Source: Schlegelella_A sp035493195 (GTDB lineage Bacteria; Pseudomonadota; Gammaproteobacteria; Burkholderiales; Burkholderiaceae_C). Taken from it: a stretch of DNA of 11,870 nt. The stretch spans positions 1 through 11,870 of the forward strand of contig DATJIM010000413.1 of assembly GCA_035493195.1 (NCBI GenBank). The letters are read 5' to 3'. The notes below the pieces were generated by a model. That model was not told the DNA's origin. It made no database searches and saw only the letters and a program-made list of their open reading frames with translations. The position numbers and the translations under genes were made by a program. Below are positions 6,522 to 11,870 of the stretch, in pieces (the first letter of the stretch is position 1; every line of letters starts with the position of its first letter).

Positions 6522-7490
6522 TCAATCGGCGGCCGACGGCGGTTCCGCGAAGCAGGCACCCACTGGCGGTGTCCAGCCGCGCAGGAGCGCCGCGGCCGGC
6601 ATGCGGCGGCCGCCGGCGCGCTGCAGCTCGGTCAGCGAAAGGAGGCCCTCGCTGCAGGCGACGACGAGCGAGTCGCGCTCGACGGCGACGATCGTGCCGG
6701 GAGTGCCGCTGCCGGCGCGGACCACGCCGCGCCAGCACGTGATCGCCTCGCCGGCGAGAACGCTGCGTGCGCCCGGCGCGGGGTCGAACGCGCGCAGCTT
6801 TCGCTCGATCGCCGCCGCCGGCGCGTGCCAGTCGATCGTCGCTTCGGCCTTGCCGATCTTTGCGGCGTAGCTGACGCCGTCTTCCGGTTGCGGTGTCGCG
6901 TCGAGCCTTCCATCGGCGATGTCGGCGAGCACGCGAACGATCAGCTCGCCGCCGAGCACGGCGAGCCTGGCCTGCAACGCACCGGCGCTCTCGGCGGCGC
7001 CGATCGCGACCTCCTCGGCGAGCAGCATCGGTCCGGTGTCGAGGCCGGCGTCCATCTGCATGATCGTGACGCCGGTGCTGCGATCGCCGGCCTCGATCGC
7101 GCGCTGGATCGGCGCTGCGCCGCGCCAGCGCGGCAGCAGCGATGCGTGGATGTTGACGCAGCCGTGCCGCGGCAGCGCGAGCAGCCACGGTGGGAGAAGG
7201 AGACCGTAGGCAGCGACGACGATGACGTCCGGCGCTGCGGCGGCGAGGGACCGCTCGCCGGCACGCGCATCCGCGACGTACCTGCCGTCGAGACGCAGCC
7301 CCTGCGGCTGCGCGACCGCGATGCCGCGCTCGAGCGCGAACGTCTTGACCGGCGACGCGACCACCTTCATGCCACGGCCCGCCGGGCGATCCGGCTGGGT
7401 GAGGACCAGCGGAACGTCGAAGCCGGCGGCGACGATCCGCGCGAGCGCGACGCGGGCGAACTCCGGAGTGCCGGCGAAGGCGACCCGCAT
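6522..7490 (-). CDS. fmt: Methionyl-tRNA formyltransferase
   Basis: Fmt transfers a formyl group from 10-formyltetrahydrofolate to Met-tRNA(fMet) in the cytoplasm, marking the initiator tRNA. The product is 322 residues, the usual size. It begins MRVAFAGTPEFA, the standard N terminus. The formyl-transfer core has NIHASLLPRWRGAAPIQ (113-129), with catalytic N113 and H115, and the conserved D151 in GLDTGPM. The 16-residue tRNA-binding loop region PDRPAGRGMKV (33-43) is present. The C-terminal OB-like domain begins after SYAAKIGKAEATIDW (207-221) and includes FDPAPGA (235-241). The Shine-Dalgarno is poor: AAGG is only 2 nt from the ATG. The gene starts 25 bp after def, so it is probably translated from the same message. 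The C terminus ends in a Pro/Ala-rich tail without further recognisable motifs. Confidence 0.97.
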   Translation of the reverse strand: MRVAFAGTPEFARVALARIVAAGFDVPLVLTQPDRPAGRGMKVVASPVKTFALERGIAVAQPQGLRLDGRYVADARAGERSLAAAAPDVIVVAAYGLLLPPWLLALPRHGCVNIHASLLPRWRGAAPIQRAIEAGDRSTGVTIMQMDAGLDTGPMLLAEEVAIGAAESAGALQARLAVLGGELIVRVLADIADGRLDATPQPEDGVSYAAKIGKAEATIDWHAPAAAIERKLRAFDPAPGARSVLAGEAITCWRGVVRAGSGTPGTIVAVERDSLVVACSEGLLSLTELQRAGGRRMPAAALLRGWTPPVGACFAEPPSAAD

Positions 7491-7515
7491 CGCCTTGCGA
7501 GCTACGAACTCGCCA

Positions 7516-8028
7516 TCAGACGCGCGCCTCGTCGCGCGTCTTCTTCAGCATCCGCGTCTTGATGCGCGAGCGCTTGAGCGGGCTCAGGTATTCGACGAAG
7601 ACCTTGCCGAGCAGGTGATCCATCTCGTGCTGCACGGCGACCGCGAGCAGCCCCTCGGCGTCGAACTCGCGCGACCCGCCGCTGCGGTCGAGCGCGCGCA
7701 CGCGAACGCGCGCATGGCGCGAGACCTTGTCGTAGACCTCGGGGACGGAGAGGCAGCCTTCCTCCGCGACCGCCATCTCTTCGCTGACCGCGATCAGCTC
7801 GGGATTGATCAACACGATCGGCTCGTTGCGCGGCTCGGAGACGTCGATCACGATGACGCGCTCGTGGACGTCGACCTGCGTCGCCGCGAGGCCGACGCCC
7901 TCGGCCGAGTACATCGTCTCGAGCAAGTCGTCGACGAGGCCGCGGATGCGCGCGTCGACTTCCGCCACCGGCCGCGCGACCTTGTGCAGGCGCGGGTCGG
8001 GGTAGCGAAGGATGTCGAGCTTGCTCAT
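7516..8028 (-). CDS. def: Peptide deformylase
   Basis: Def removes the N-formyl group from new proteins at the ribosome and is the partner activity of Fmt. The product is 170 residues, typical of the type I enzymes of Gram-negative bacteria. All three active-site motifs are intact: GVGLAATQ (44-51), EGCLS (90-94, metal ligand C92) and QHEMDH (133-138, ligands H134 and H138, catalytic E135). The N terminus MSKLDILRYPDPRL is canonical, which supports the ATG at 8028. No clear Shine-Dalgarno precedes it. A basic tail, LKRSRIKTRMLKK, ends the protein, as is common. It is the first gene of the leftward def-fmt-htpX group and divergent from the LysM protein gene. Confidence 0.98.
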   Translation of the reverse strand: MSKLDILRYPDPRLHKVARPVAEVDARIRGLVDDLLETMYSAEGVGLAATQVDVHERVIVIDVSEPRNEPIVLINPELIAVSEEMAVAEEGCLSVPEVYDKVSRHARVRVRALDRSGGSREFDAEGLLAVAVQHEMDHLLGKVFVEYLSPLKRSRIKTRMLKKTRDEARV

Positions 8029-8270
8029 TTGTGACCAATCGATTCAGCGGCGGCGGTCTGTGGATGCACGACAACGAAAAGAGGTGAGAAAGGTCTCACG
8101 CGCAGGTCCGCACGGCGCCCAGTTTCGTTGCGATATCAATGCTTTATGGGCAGAATCTTCGAACTCAAGTGAGATTTTCGCCGAACCGCGACGTCGCCGG
8201 ACAGGCAGCGCGGAAGCCCTTTCGGACCGCGCGCGCCGGCGCCGCGGCTCGCTCCACCGAGACCTGCTGC
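8029..8270. promoter_or_regulatory. Divergent control region between def and the LysM gene
   Basis: This 242 bp intergenic stretch is the longest in the window, and about 8029-8185 is visibly lower in GC than its surroundings, as expected for promoters facing both ways. It contains a perfect 16-bp dyad, GTGAGA-AAGG-TCTCAC (8084-8099). A further GTGAGA copy lies 85 bp away at 8169-8174. On the minus strand the dyad is followed by CTCTTTTCGTT, giving a weak attenuator-like shape in the def leader. The part from about 8185 to 8270 is again GC-rich and shows no recognisable gene. Confidence 0.55.
8128..8156 (+). promoter_or_regulatory. Candidate sigma-70 promoter for the LysM-protein gene
   Basis: TTGCGA (8128-8133) and CAGAAT (8151-8156) are separated by 17 bp. 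Each matches 4 of 6 consensus bases, and they lie in the low-GC part of the gap. Transcription would start near 8163, giving a leader of about 108 nt before the ATG at 8271. The match is modest, and other -10-like strings overlap (for example TTATGG at 8144-8149). Confidence 0.3.
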
Positions 8271-9437
8271 ATGAGCCGACGAATTCTCCCTGCACCGTCT
8301 TCGCTTCGGCAACTCGCCGTCTTTGCTCTCGCCTCGGTCTCGGTCGCCGCCCTCGCCGCCGAGCCCAACTTTCCGATCACGCAGCAACAGCGCGAGACTG
8401 CCAAGCGCACCGCCGAGTCCGGCGTTCCGCTCAGCGAGATCCTGCCCGACGCTCCCGACGTCTACACCGTCAAGACGCGCGACACGCTGTGGGACATCTC
8501 GAAGATGTACCTCAGGAGTCCGTGGCGTTGGCCCGAGCTCTGGGGCATGAACCTGGAGCAGGTCAGAAACCCCCACCTCATCTTCCCCGGCCAGCAGCTC
8601 TTCCTCGACAAGTCGAACGGCCGCGCCCGGCTGCGCATGGGCGCGCCGGTCGGCGGCGCCGGCGACGCCAGCCTGTCGCCGAAGGTCCGCTCGCGCGACC
8701 TCGCGCTCGACGGCATCGCGTCGATTCCGTTCAACCTGATCGAGCCGTTCCTCAACGAAGCGGTGATCTTCGAGGGCAACGAGCTCGCGAACGCGCCGCG
8801 CATCGTCGCGACGCAGGAAGGCCGCGTCCTGCTGTCGCGCGGCGACACCGCGTACGTGCGCGGCGACATCGGCGCCGAGCGCGAGTTCCGCATCTTCCGC
8901 GAGCCGCGGCCGCTGCGCGACCCGACGACCAACGCGATCCTCGGCTACGAGGCGACGTACGTCGGCGCGTCCGAGTACACGGTGCAGGGCGAGACGCGCA
9001 CCGACGCCAACGGTCGCGTCGAGATCGTCCCGGCGACGTTCACGGTGACGAGCATCCGCCAGGAAGCCGGCGTCGGCGACCGGTTGTCGCCGGTTCCCGG
9101 CCGGGAGTACACCAACTACGCGCCCCACCCGCCCGCGGCGCCGATCGCCGGGCAGATCGTCTCGATCTACGGCGACGGCCTCACGGCCGGGCAGAACCAG
9201 ATCGTCGCCCTCAACAAGGGCGCCGTCGACGGCATCGAGCGCGGCCACGTGCTCGCGCTGTATCGCGACGGCAAGGTCCAGCTCGACCCGACCGAGCGCG
9301 GCAAGGTGCAGATCAAGCTGCCCGACGAGCGGCACGGCCTGCTCTTCGTCTTCCGCGTCTTCGAGCACATGTCGTACGCGCTGATCCTCTCGGTGAAGGA
9401 TCCCGTCGCGCGCGGCGACCGCTTCACGCAGCCGTAG
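8271..9437 (+). CDS. Exported LysM-domain envelope protein
   Basis: A 388-residue protein of the family commonly found upstream of dprA in betaproteobacteria. The ATG at 8271 is chosen because a signal peptide starts there (MSRRIL, a hydrophobic core LAVFALASVSVAALAA, then EPNF, with cleavage after about residue 30). An ATG at 8139 would add 44 residues with no signal character. One LysM domain spans about 63-112: VYTVKTRDTLWDISKMYL, WRWPELWGMN, NPHLIFPGQQLFL. It should bind peptidoglycan in the periplasm. The middle is a conserved family region rich in beta-prone sequence (AVIFEGNELANAPRIVA; RVLLSRGDTAYVRG). The C-terminal part, with AGQIVSIYGDG, VALNKGAVDGIERGHVLALY and LLFVFRVFEHMSYALIL, resembles the C-terminal folds of other envelope proteins. 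No enzyme motif is visible. The Shine-Dalgarno is weak. A strong hairpin follows the stop. Confidence 0.92.
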   Translation: MSRRILPAPSSLRQLAVFALASVSVAALAAEPNFPITQQQRETAKRTAESGVPLSEILPDAPDVYTVKTRDTLWDISKMYLRSPWRWPELWGMNLEQVRNPHLIFPGQQLFLDKSNGRARLRMGAPVGGAGDASLSPKVRSRDLALDGIASIPFNLIEPFLNEAVIFEGNELANAPRIVATQEGRVLLSRGDTAYVRGDIGAEREFRIFREPRPLRDPTTNAILGYEATYVGASEYTVQGETRTDANGRVEIVPATFTVTSIRQEAGVGDRLSPVPGREYTNYAPHPPAAPIAGQIVSIYGDGLTAGQNQIVALNKGAVDGIERGHVLALYRDGKVQLDPTERGKVQIKLPDERHGLLFVFRVFEHMSYALILSVKDPVARGDRFTQP

Positions 9438-9447
9438 ACTCGCGAGC

Positions 9448-9469
9448 CGCGGCGCCGCTTGGCGCCGCG
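9448..9469 (+). terminator. Strong GC hairpin after the LysM-protein gene
   Basis: CGCGGCGCC (9448-9456) and GGCGCCGCG (9461-9469) form a perfect 9-bp stem with a GCTT loop, starting 11 nt after the LysM stop. Only GTTCC follows, not a T-run. It may terminate poorly, or protect the 3' end of the message while letting some transcripts continue into dprA, 53 bp further on. Confidence 0.4.
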
Positions 9470-9522
9470 TTCCAACGGAAGTTCCCCGCGGCAGCGCCCG
9501 CCCACGCGGCCGCGCGCTTGGC

Positions 9523-10620
9523 ATGATCGATCGCGACGAGTTCTCCGCGTGGCTGCGCCTGCTCGAGACGCCGGGCGTCGGCCGCGACGCCGCGCGCGCG
9601 CTTCTCGCGCGCTTCGGCTCGCCCGAGGCGGTTCTCGGCGCGTCGACCGAGGCGCGCAGCGCGGTCGTCCAACCGGCGCTCGCGCGCGCTCTCGCGCTCG
9701 TTCCCGACGCGTTCGAAGCGCGTCTCGCGGCCGGCTGGCAGTGGCTGCAAGGCGGCGACGAGCCGCGCGACGCGATCGCGATCGGCGATGCGCGCTATCC
9801 CCAGGCGCTGCTCGAGAGCCCCGACCCGCCGCTGCTGCTGTACGTGCGCGGCGCCGCGGAGCTGCTGCAGGCACCCGCGATCGCGATCGTCGGCAGCCGC
9901 AATCCGACGCCGCAAGGCGCCGAGAACGCGCGCGCGTTCGCGGCACACCTCGCCGCCACCGGCTGGACGATCGTCTCCGGGCTCGCGCTCGGCATCGACG
10001 GCGCGGCACACGAAGGCGCGCTCGGCACCGGCGGCAAGACCGTCGCCGTCGTCGGCACCGGGCTCGACATCGACTACCCTGCGCGGCACCGCCCGCTCGC
10101 TCAGCGCATCGCGCGCGACGGCCTCGTCGTCAGCGAGTTCTCGATCGGAACGCCGTCGATGGCGGCCAACTTCCCGATCCGCAACCGCATCATCGCCGGC
10201 CTCGCGCGCGGCACCCTCGTCGTCGAGGCGGCGGTGCAGTCGGGCTCGCTGATCACGGCGCGGCTCGCCGCCGAGGCCGGCCGCGAGGTATTCGCGATCC
10301 CCGGATCGATCCACTCGCCGCAGTCGCGCGGTTGCCACGCGCTGATCAAGCAGGGTGCCAAGCTCGTCGACAGCGCCGCCGACATCGTCGAGGAACTCGG
10401 AGCGCTGCGGCCGACTCCAACGCCGGTCTCCCGCTCGAACGCCATGACCGCAGATCCTTTGCTCGAAGCCCTCGGCTACGACCCGATCGGTCTCGACGAG
10501 CTCGTCGCGCGCACCGGAACGAGCGCCGCCGAGCTCTCGGCGCGACTGCTCGAGCTCGAGCTCCAGGGCCGCGTCGCGCGGCTTCCTGGCCAGCAGTTTC
10601 AGCGGCTCGAGCGGGCCTGA
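9523..10620 (+). CDS. dprA: DNA-processing protein DprA
   Basis: DprA binds incoming single-stranded DNA during natural transformation and loads RecA on it. It acts in the cytoplasm. The product is 365 residues, the normal length. The N-terminal part (about 1-80) has a helix-hairpin-helix-like LLETPGVGRDAARALL. The Rossmann-fold core has the expected motifs in order: IAIVGSRNPTPQG (120-132), IVSGLALGIDGAAHEGAL (150-167), VAVVGTGLD (174-182), FPIRNRIIAGLARG (217-230, Ala where Ser is common), GSLITARLA (241-249) and EVFAIPGSIHSPQSRGCH (255-272). A C-terminal winged-helix segment follows at about 310-360 (DELVARTGTSAAELSARLLELELQGRV). The ATG at 9523 lacks a clear Shine-Dalgarno, but the N terminus starts as in homologues. 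It lies between the LysM gene and smg. Confidence 0.97.
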   Translation: MIDRDEFSAWLRLLETPGVGRDAARALLARFGSPEAVLGASTEARSAVVQPALARALALVPDAFEARLAAGWQWLQGGDEPRDAIAIGDARYPQALLESPDPPLLLYVRGAAELLQAPAIAIVGSRNPTPQGAENARAFAAHLAATGWTIVSGLALGIDGAAHEGALGTGGKTVAVVGTGLDIDYPARHRPLAQRIARDGLVVSEFSIGTPSMAANFPIRNRIIAGLARGTLVVEAAVQSGSLITARLAAEAGREVFAIPGSIHSPQSRGCHALIKQGAKLVDSAADIVEELGALRPTPTPVSRSNAMTADPLLEALGYDPIGLDELVARTGTSAAELSARLLELELQGRVARLPGQQFQRLERA

Positions 10621-10685
10621 GGATTGCTGGTCGCGGGCCGTCGAGCCGTTCGTCCCCGCCGGTCGGTTGCAACAAAACGCTGCGG

Positions 10686-10691
10686 TATCAT
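10686..10691 (+). promoter_or_regulatory. -10-like box placed for a leaderless smg message
   Basis: TATCAT (5 of 6 consensus bases) ends 6 nt before the smg ATG at 10698. A normally spaced start of transcription would therefore fall on the A of that ATG. The -35 is weak at 16-18 bp spacing. TTGCAA at 10667-10672 is a good hexamer but only 13 bp away. No Shine-Dalgarno precedes smg, which fits a leaderless reading. Read-through from dprA is the alternative. Confidence 0.4.
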
Positions 10692-10697
10692 CGATTC

Positions 10698-11150
10698 ATG
10701 TTCGACGTCCTCGTCTATCTGTACGAGAACTACTGGCGTCCGGACGCCTGCCCCGGGCACGAACAGCTCACCCGAAAACTGACCTCGGTCGGCTTCGAAT
10801 CCGACGAGATCGCCGACGCGCTGAACTGGCTCGACGGCGTCGCCGCTGCGGCGCAGGCGAGGGTCGGCGAGCAGCAGGCGGAGAGCATCCGTGTCTACGC
10901 GCCCAGCGAGCAGGAGCACCTGGGCGAGCAGTCGATCGCGTTCATCGCCTTCCTCGAGTCGGCCGGCGTGCTGCCGCCGGCGATGCGCGAGATGGTCATC
11001 GACCGCGCGAGCGCGATTCCGGGCGGGCCGCTCGATCTCGAGGATCTGAAGATCATCGTGCTGATGGTCTTCTGGAGCCTCGGCGAGGAGCCCGATGCGC
11101 TGATCCTCGACGAGCTCTTCGTCGCCGAGGAAGATCGCGTCACCCATTAA
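10698..11150 (+). CDS. smg: Smg family protein (DUF494)
   Basis: A 150-residue protein of the Smg family, which is small, acidic, conserved next to dprA in beta- and gammaproteobacteria, and without an agreed biochemical function. Diagnostic parts are the start MFDVLVYLYENYW, then the CPGHEQLTRKLTSVGFESDEIADALNWL segment (about 18-45). Further on are EQSIAFIAFLESAGVLPPAMREMVIDRA (about 77-104), PLDLEDLKIIVLMVFWSLGEEPDALILDELF (114-144) and a final EEDRVTH. Length and both ends match the family. Many acidic residues suggest a soluble cytoplasmic protein. It begins 77 bp after dprA with no Shine-Dalgarno and a -10-like box just upstream. In many relatives topA comes next; here the next gene is a convergent DUF1631 gene. 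Confidence 0.96.
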   Translation: MFDVLVYLYENYWRPDACPGHEQLTRKLTSVGFESDEIADALNWLDGVAAAAQARVGEQQAESIRVYAPSEQEHLGEQSIAFIAFLESAGVLPPAMREMVIDRASAIPGGPLDLEDLKIIVLMVFWSLGEEPDALILDELFVAEEDRVTH

Positions 11151-11154
11151 CGCG

Positions 11155-11183
11155 AAACGGGACGCTGGGGCGTCCGGTTTCTT
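11155..11183 (+). terminator. Intrinsic terminator after smg
   Basis: AAACGGGACGC (11155-11165) pairs with GCGTCCGGTTT (11170-11180) at 10 of 11 positions, with a TGGG loop, and continues into TTTCTT. It starts 4 nt after the smg stop. The AAA/TTT ends of the stem allow it to work on both strands, so it may also stop transcripts of the convergent DUF1631 gene. Confidence 0.72.
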
Positions 11184-11197
11184 GACGCGGCGTTCGC

Positions 11198-11212
11198 GGG
11201 ACCTGCGGTCCC
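11198..11212 (-). terminator. Small hairpin after the DUF1631 gene
   Basis: GGGACC (11198-11203) and GGTCCC (11207-11212) form a perfect 6-bp stem with a TGC loop, 13 nt past the DUF1631 stop. No T-run follows on the minus strand, so on its own it is a weak candidate. The stronger hairpin at 11155-11180 lies just beyond. Confidence 0.3.
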
Positions 11213-11225
11213 CCAGCTCGTTGTC

Positions 11226-11870
11226 CTAGTTGAGGAGACGGCCAGGATCGCCGTCGAGCTTGGCCATCGCGCTGCGCGTCGCCTTGACGGTGAGCGCCTC
11301 CTCCTGCGCCGGAACGAGCAGCCCGGCCTGGAGGAACGCCGCCAGGCGGTGCTGCTGGAACAGCACGCCGCGCCCCTGCGGCGAAACGAACAGCGTCAGC
11401 TGGCGTCGCATGCCCTGCCACGCGAGCTGGACCTGCTCGTTGCGGCCGCGATAGTCGAGCATGTACCAGCTGCCGACCTGGAGCTCGCGCGCCCACGCGA
11501 GCATCGCCGGCGTCGGCATCGAGCCGCCCTCGCCGACGACTTCGAGCTCCGAGCTCTCGTGACCGGAGAGGTCCATGACGAGCGACTCGTCGATGTCGAC
11601 GTCCTCGGCTTCGGGCAGCAGCTCCTCGAGCGTCTCGAGCCGGCCCATCAGCTCCTCGAGCCGCTCGTGCGAGATCGCCGCCGCCTTCGCGGTGAACGCG
11701 GCGGCGAGCGCATTGTTGAGGCGCTGGATGTGCTCGTCCTGCTTCGGCAGCGGGATCCCGGCTTCCTCCATGCCGTCGCGCAGCGTCTTCAGGAGCGGCG
11801 GCAGCTTGCGGATGACCTCGGCGCGCTCGGCGCGCGAGACCTTGGCGCTCGCCGACCAGATGAGGTCGGC
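11226..11870 (-). CDS. DUF1631 family protein, C-terminal part (start outside window)
   Basis: The frame is open from the right edge (11870) to the TGA at 11226, so this is the last 214 residues of a longer protein. The ATG at 11771 is internal. Sequence before it, DLIWSASAKVSRAERAEVIRKLP then PLLKTLRDGM, matches the DUF1631 segment that usually reads like LVWSVQPK followed by LLP and LLRRLREGL. The C-terminal end has the family's last block: LQVGSWYMLDYRGRNEQVQLAW, then LTLFVSPQGRGVLFQQHRLAAFLQAG (one beta-rich unit resembling PilZ-type folds). An acidic stretch, LPEAEDVDIDESLVMDL, lies between. DUF1631 proteins are large (often over 700 residues), and no biochemical function is established. 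The gene is convergent with smg, 75 bp away. Confidence 0.8.
   Translation of the reverse strand, partial: ADLIWSASAKVSRAERAEVIRKLPPLLKTLRDGMEEAGIPLPKQDEHIQRLNNALAAAFTAKAAAISHERLEELMGRLETLEELLPEAEDVDIDESLVMDLSGHESSELEVVGEGGSMPTPAMLAWARELQVGSWYMLDYRGRNEQVQLAWQGMRRQLTLFVSPQGRGVLFQQHRLAAFLQAGLLVPAQEEALTVKATRSAMAKLDGDPGRLLN

Noticed and set aside
8139..8270. Upstream ATG start for the LysM protein at 8139
   Set aside because: It would place 44 non-hydrophobic residues before a clear signal peptide and would overlap the candidate promoter.
8136..9524. 462-residue minus-strand frame opposite the LysM-protein gene
   Set aside because: The opposite strand encodes a signal peptide and a LysM domain. 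This frame has only shadow composition.
9459..11150. 563-residue frame spanning dprA and smg, suggesting a fusion
   Set aside because: Only its last 150 residues are real (smg). The upstream part is an out-of-frame reading of dprA and is Arg-rich noise.
1..11870. Mobile elements, tRNA or rRNA genes, CRISPR repeats, toxin-antitoxin or defence genes
   Set aside because: No transposase motifs, regularly spaced repeats, cloverleaf-like sequences or defence domains were seen on either strand. Intergenic gaps are short and composition is even.

Overview
This is a high-GC (roughly 70% by eye) proteobacterial chromosome segment made almost entirely of housekeeping genes. The betaproteobacterial assignment rests on gene order: def-fmt-htpX read leftward, divergent from a LysM protein gene, dprA and smg read rightward. 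DUF1631 and the CX9C lipoprotein look also fit that group. The lineage below class level cannot be read from the sequence. I see no insertion sequence, phage gene, tRNA, rRNA, CRISPR array or defence island.

Layout. 1-1988 (minus): pyruvate kinase, whose 3' part runs off the left edge, preceded by phosphoglycerate kinase. These are a pgk-pyk glycolytic pair about 76 bp apart. 2103-5198 (plus): a 1031-residue exported protein with VIT, von Willebrand A, TPR and DUF2135 (YfaP-like) segments, divergent from pgk across a 114 bp gap. 5217-5540 (minus): a small lipoprotein convergent with it, only 18 bp away. 5600-8028 (minus): the M48 membrane protease htpX, methionyl-tRNA formyltransferase fmt and peptide deformylase def. 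8029-8270: a relatively AT-richer divergent control region. 8271-10620 (plus): the LysM envelope protein and dprA. 10698-11150 (plus): smg. 11226-11870 (minus): the C-terminal part of a DUF1631 protein running off the right edge. A well-formed hairpin with a T-rich tail lies between smg and this last gene.

How the genes work together. Pgk and Pyk carry out the two ATP-forming steps of lower glycolysis. Fmt puts the formyl group on initiator Met-tRNA and Def removes it from nascent proteins, so def-fmt is a matched pair. HtpX, the LysM protein, the lipoprotein and the VIT/vWA protein all act in or outside the cytoplasmic membrane. DprA loads RecA on incoming single-stranded DNA during transformation.

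The less ordinary points are mostly at gene starts. pgk has no Shine-Dalgarno of its own, but it has a 6-codon upstream ORF behind a strong AAGGAG whose stop overlaps the pgk ATG, and a hairpin that covers that ATG. smg has a -10-like element placed so that transcription would begin at the A of its ATG. Two other minus-strand genes have hairpins next to their ribosome-binding regions. The VIT-vWA-TPR-DUF2135 protein is the least understood gene. No clearly new multi-gene system is visible.
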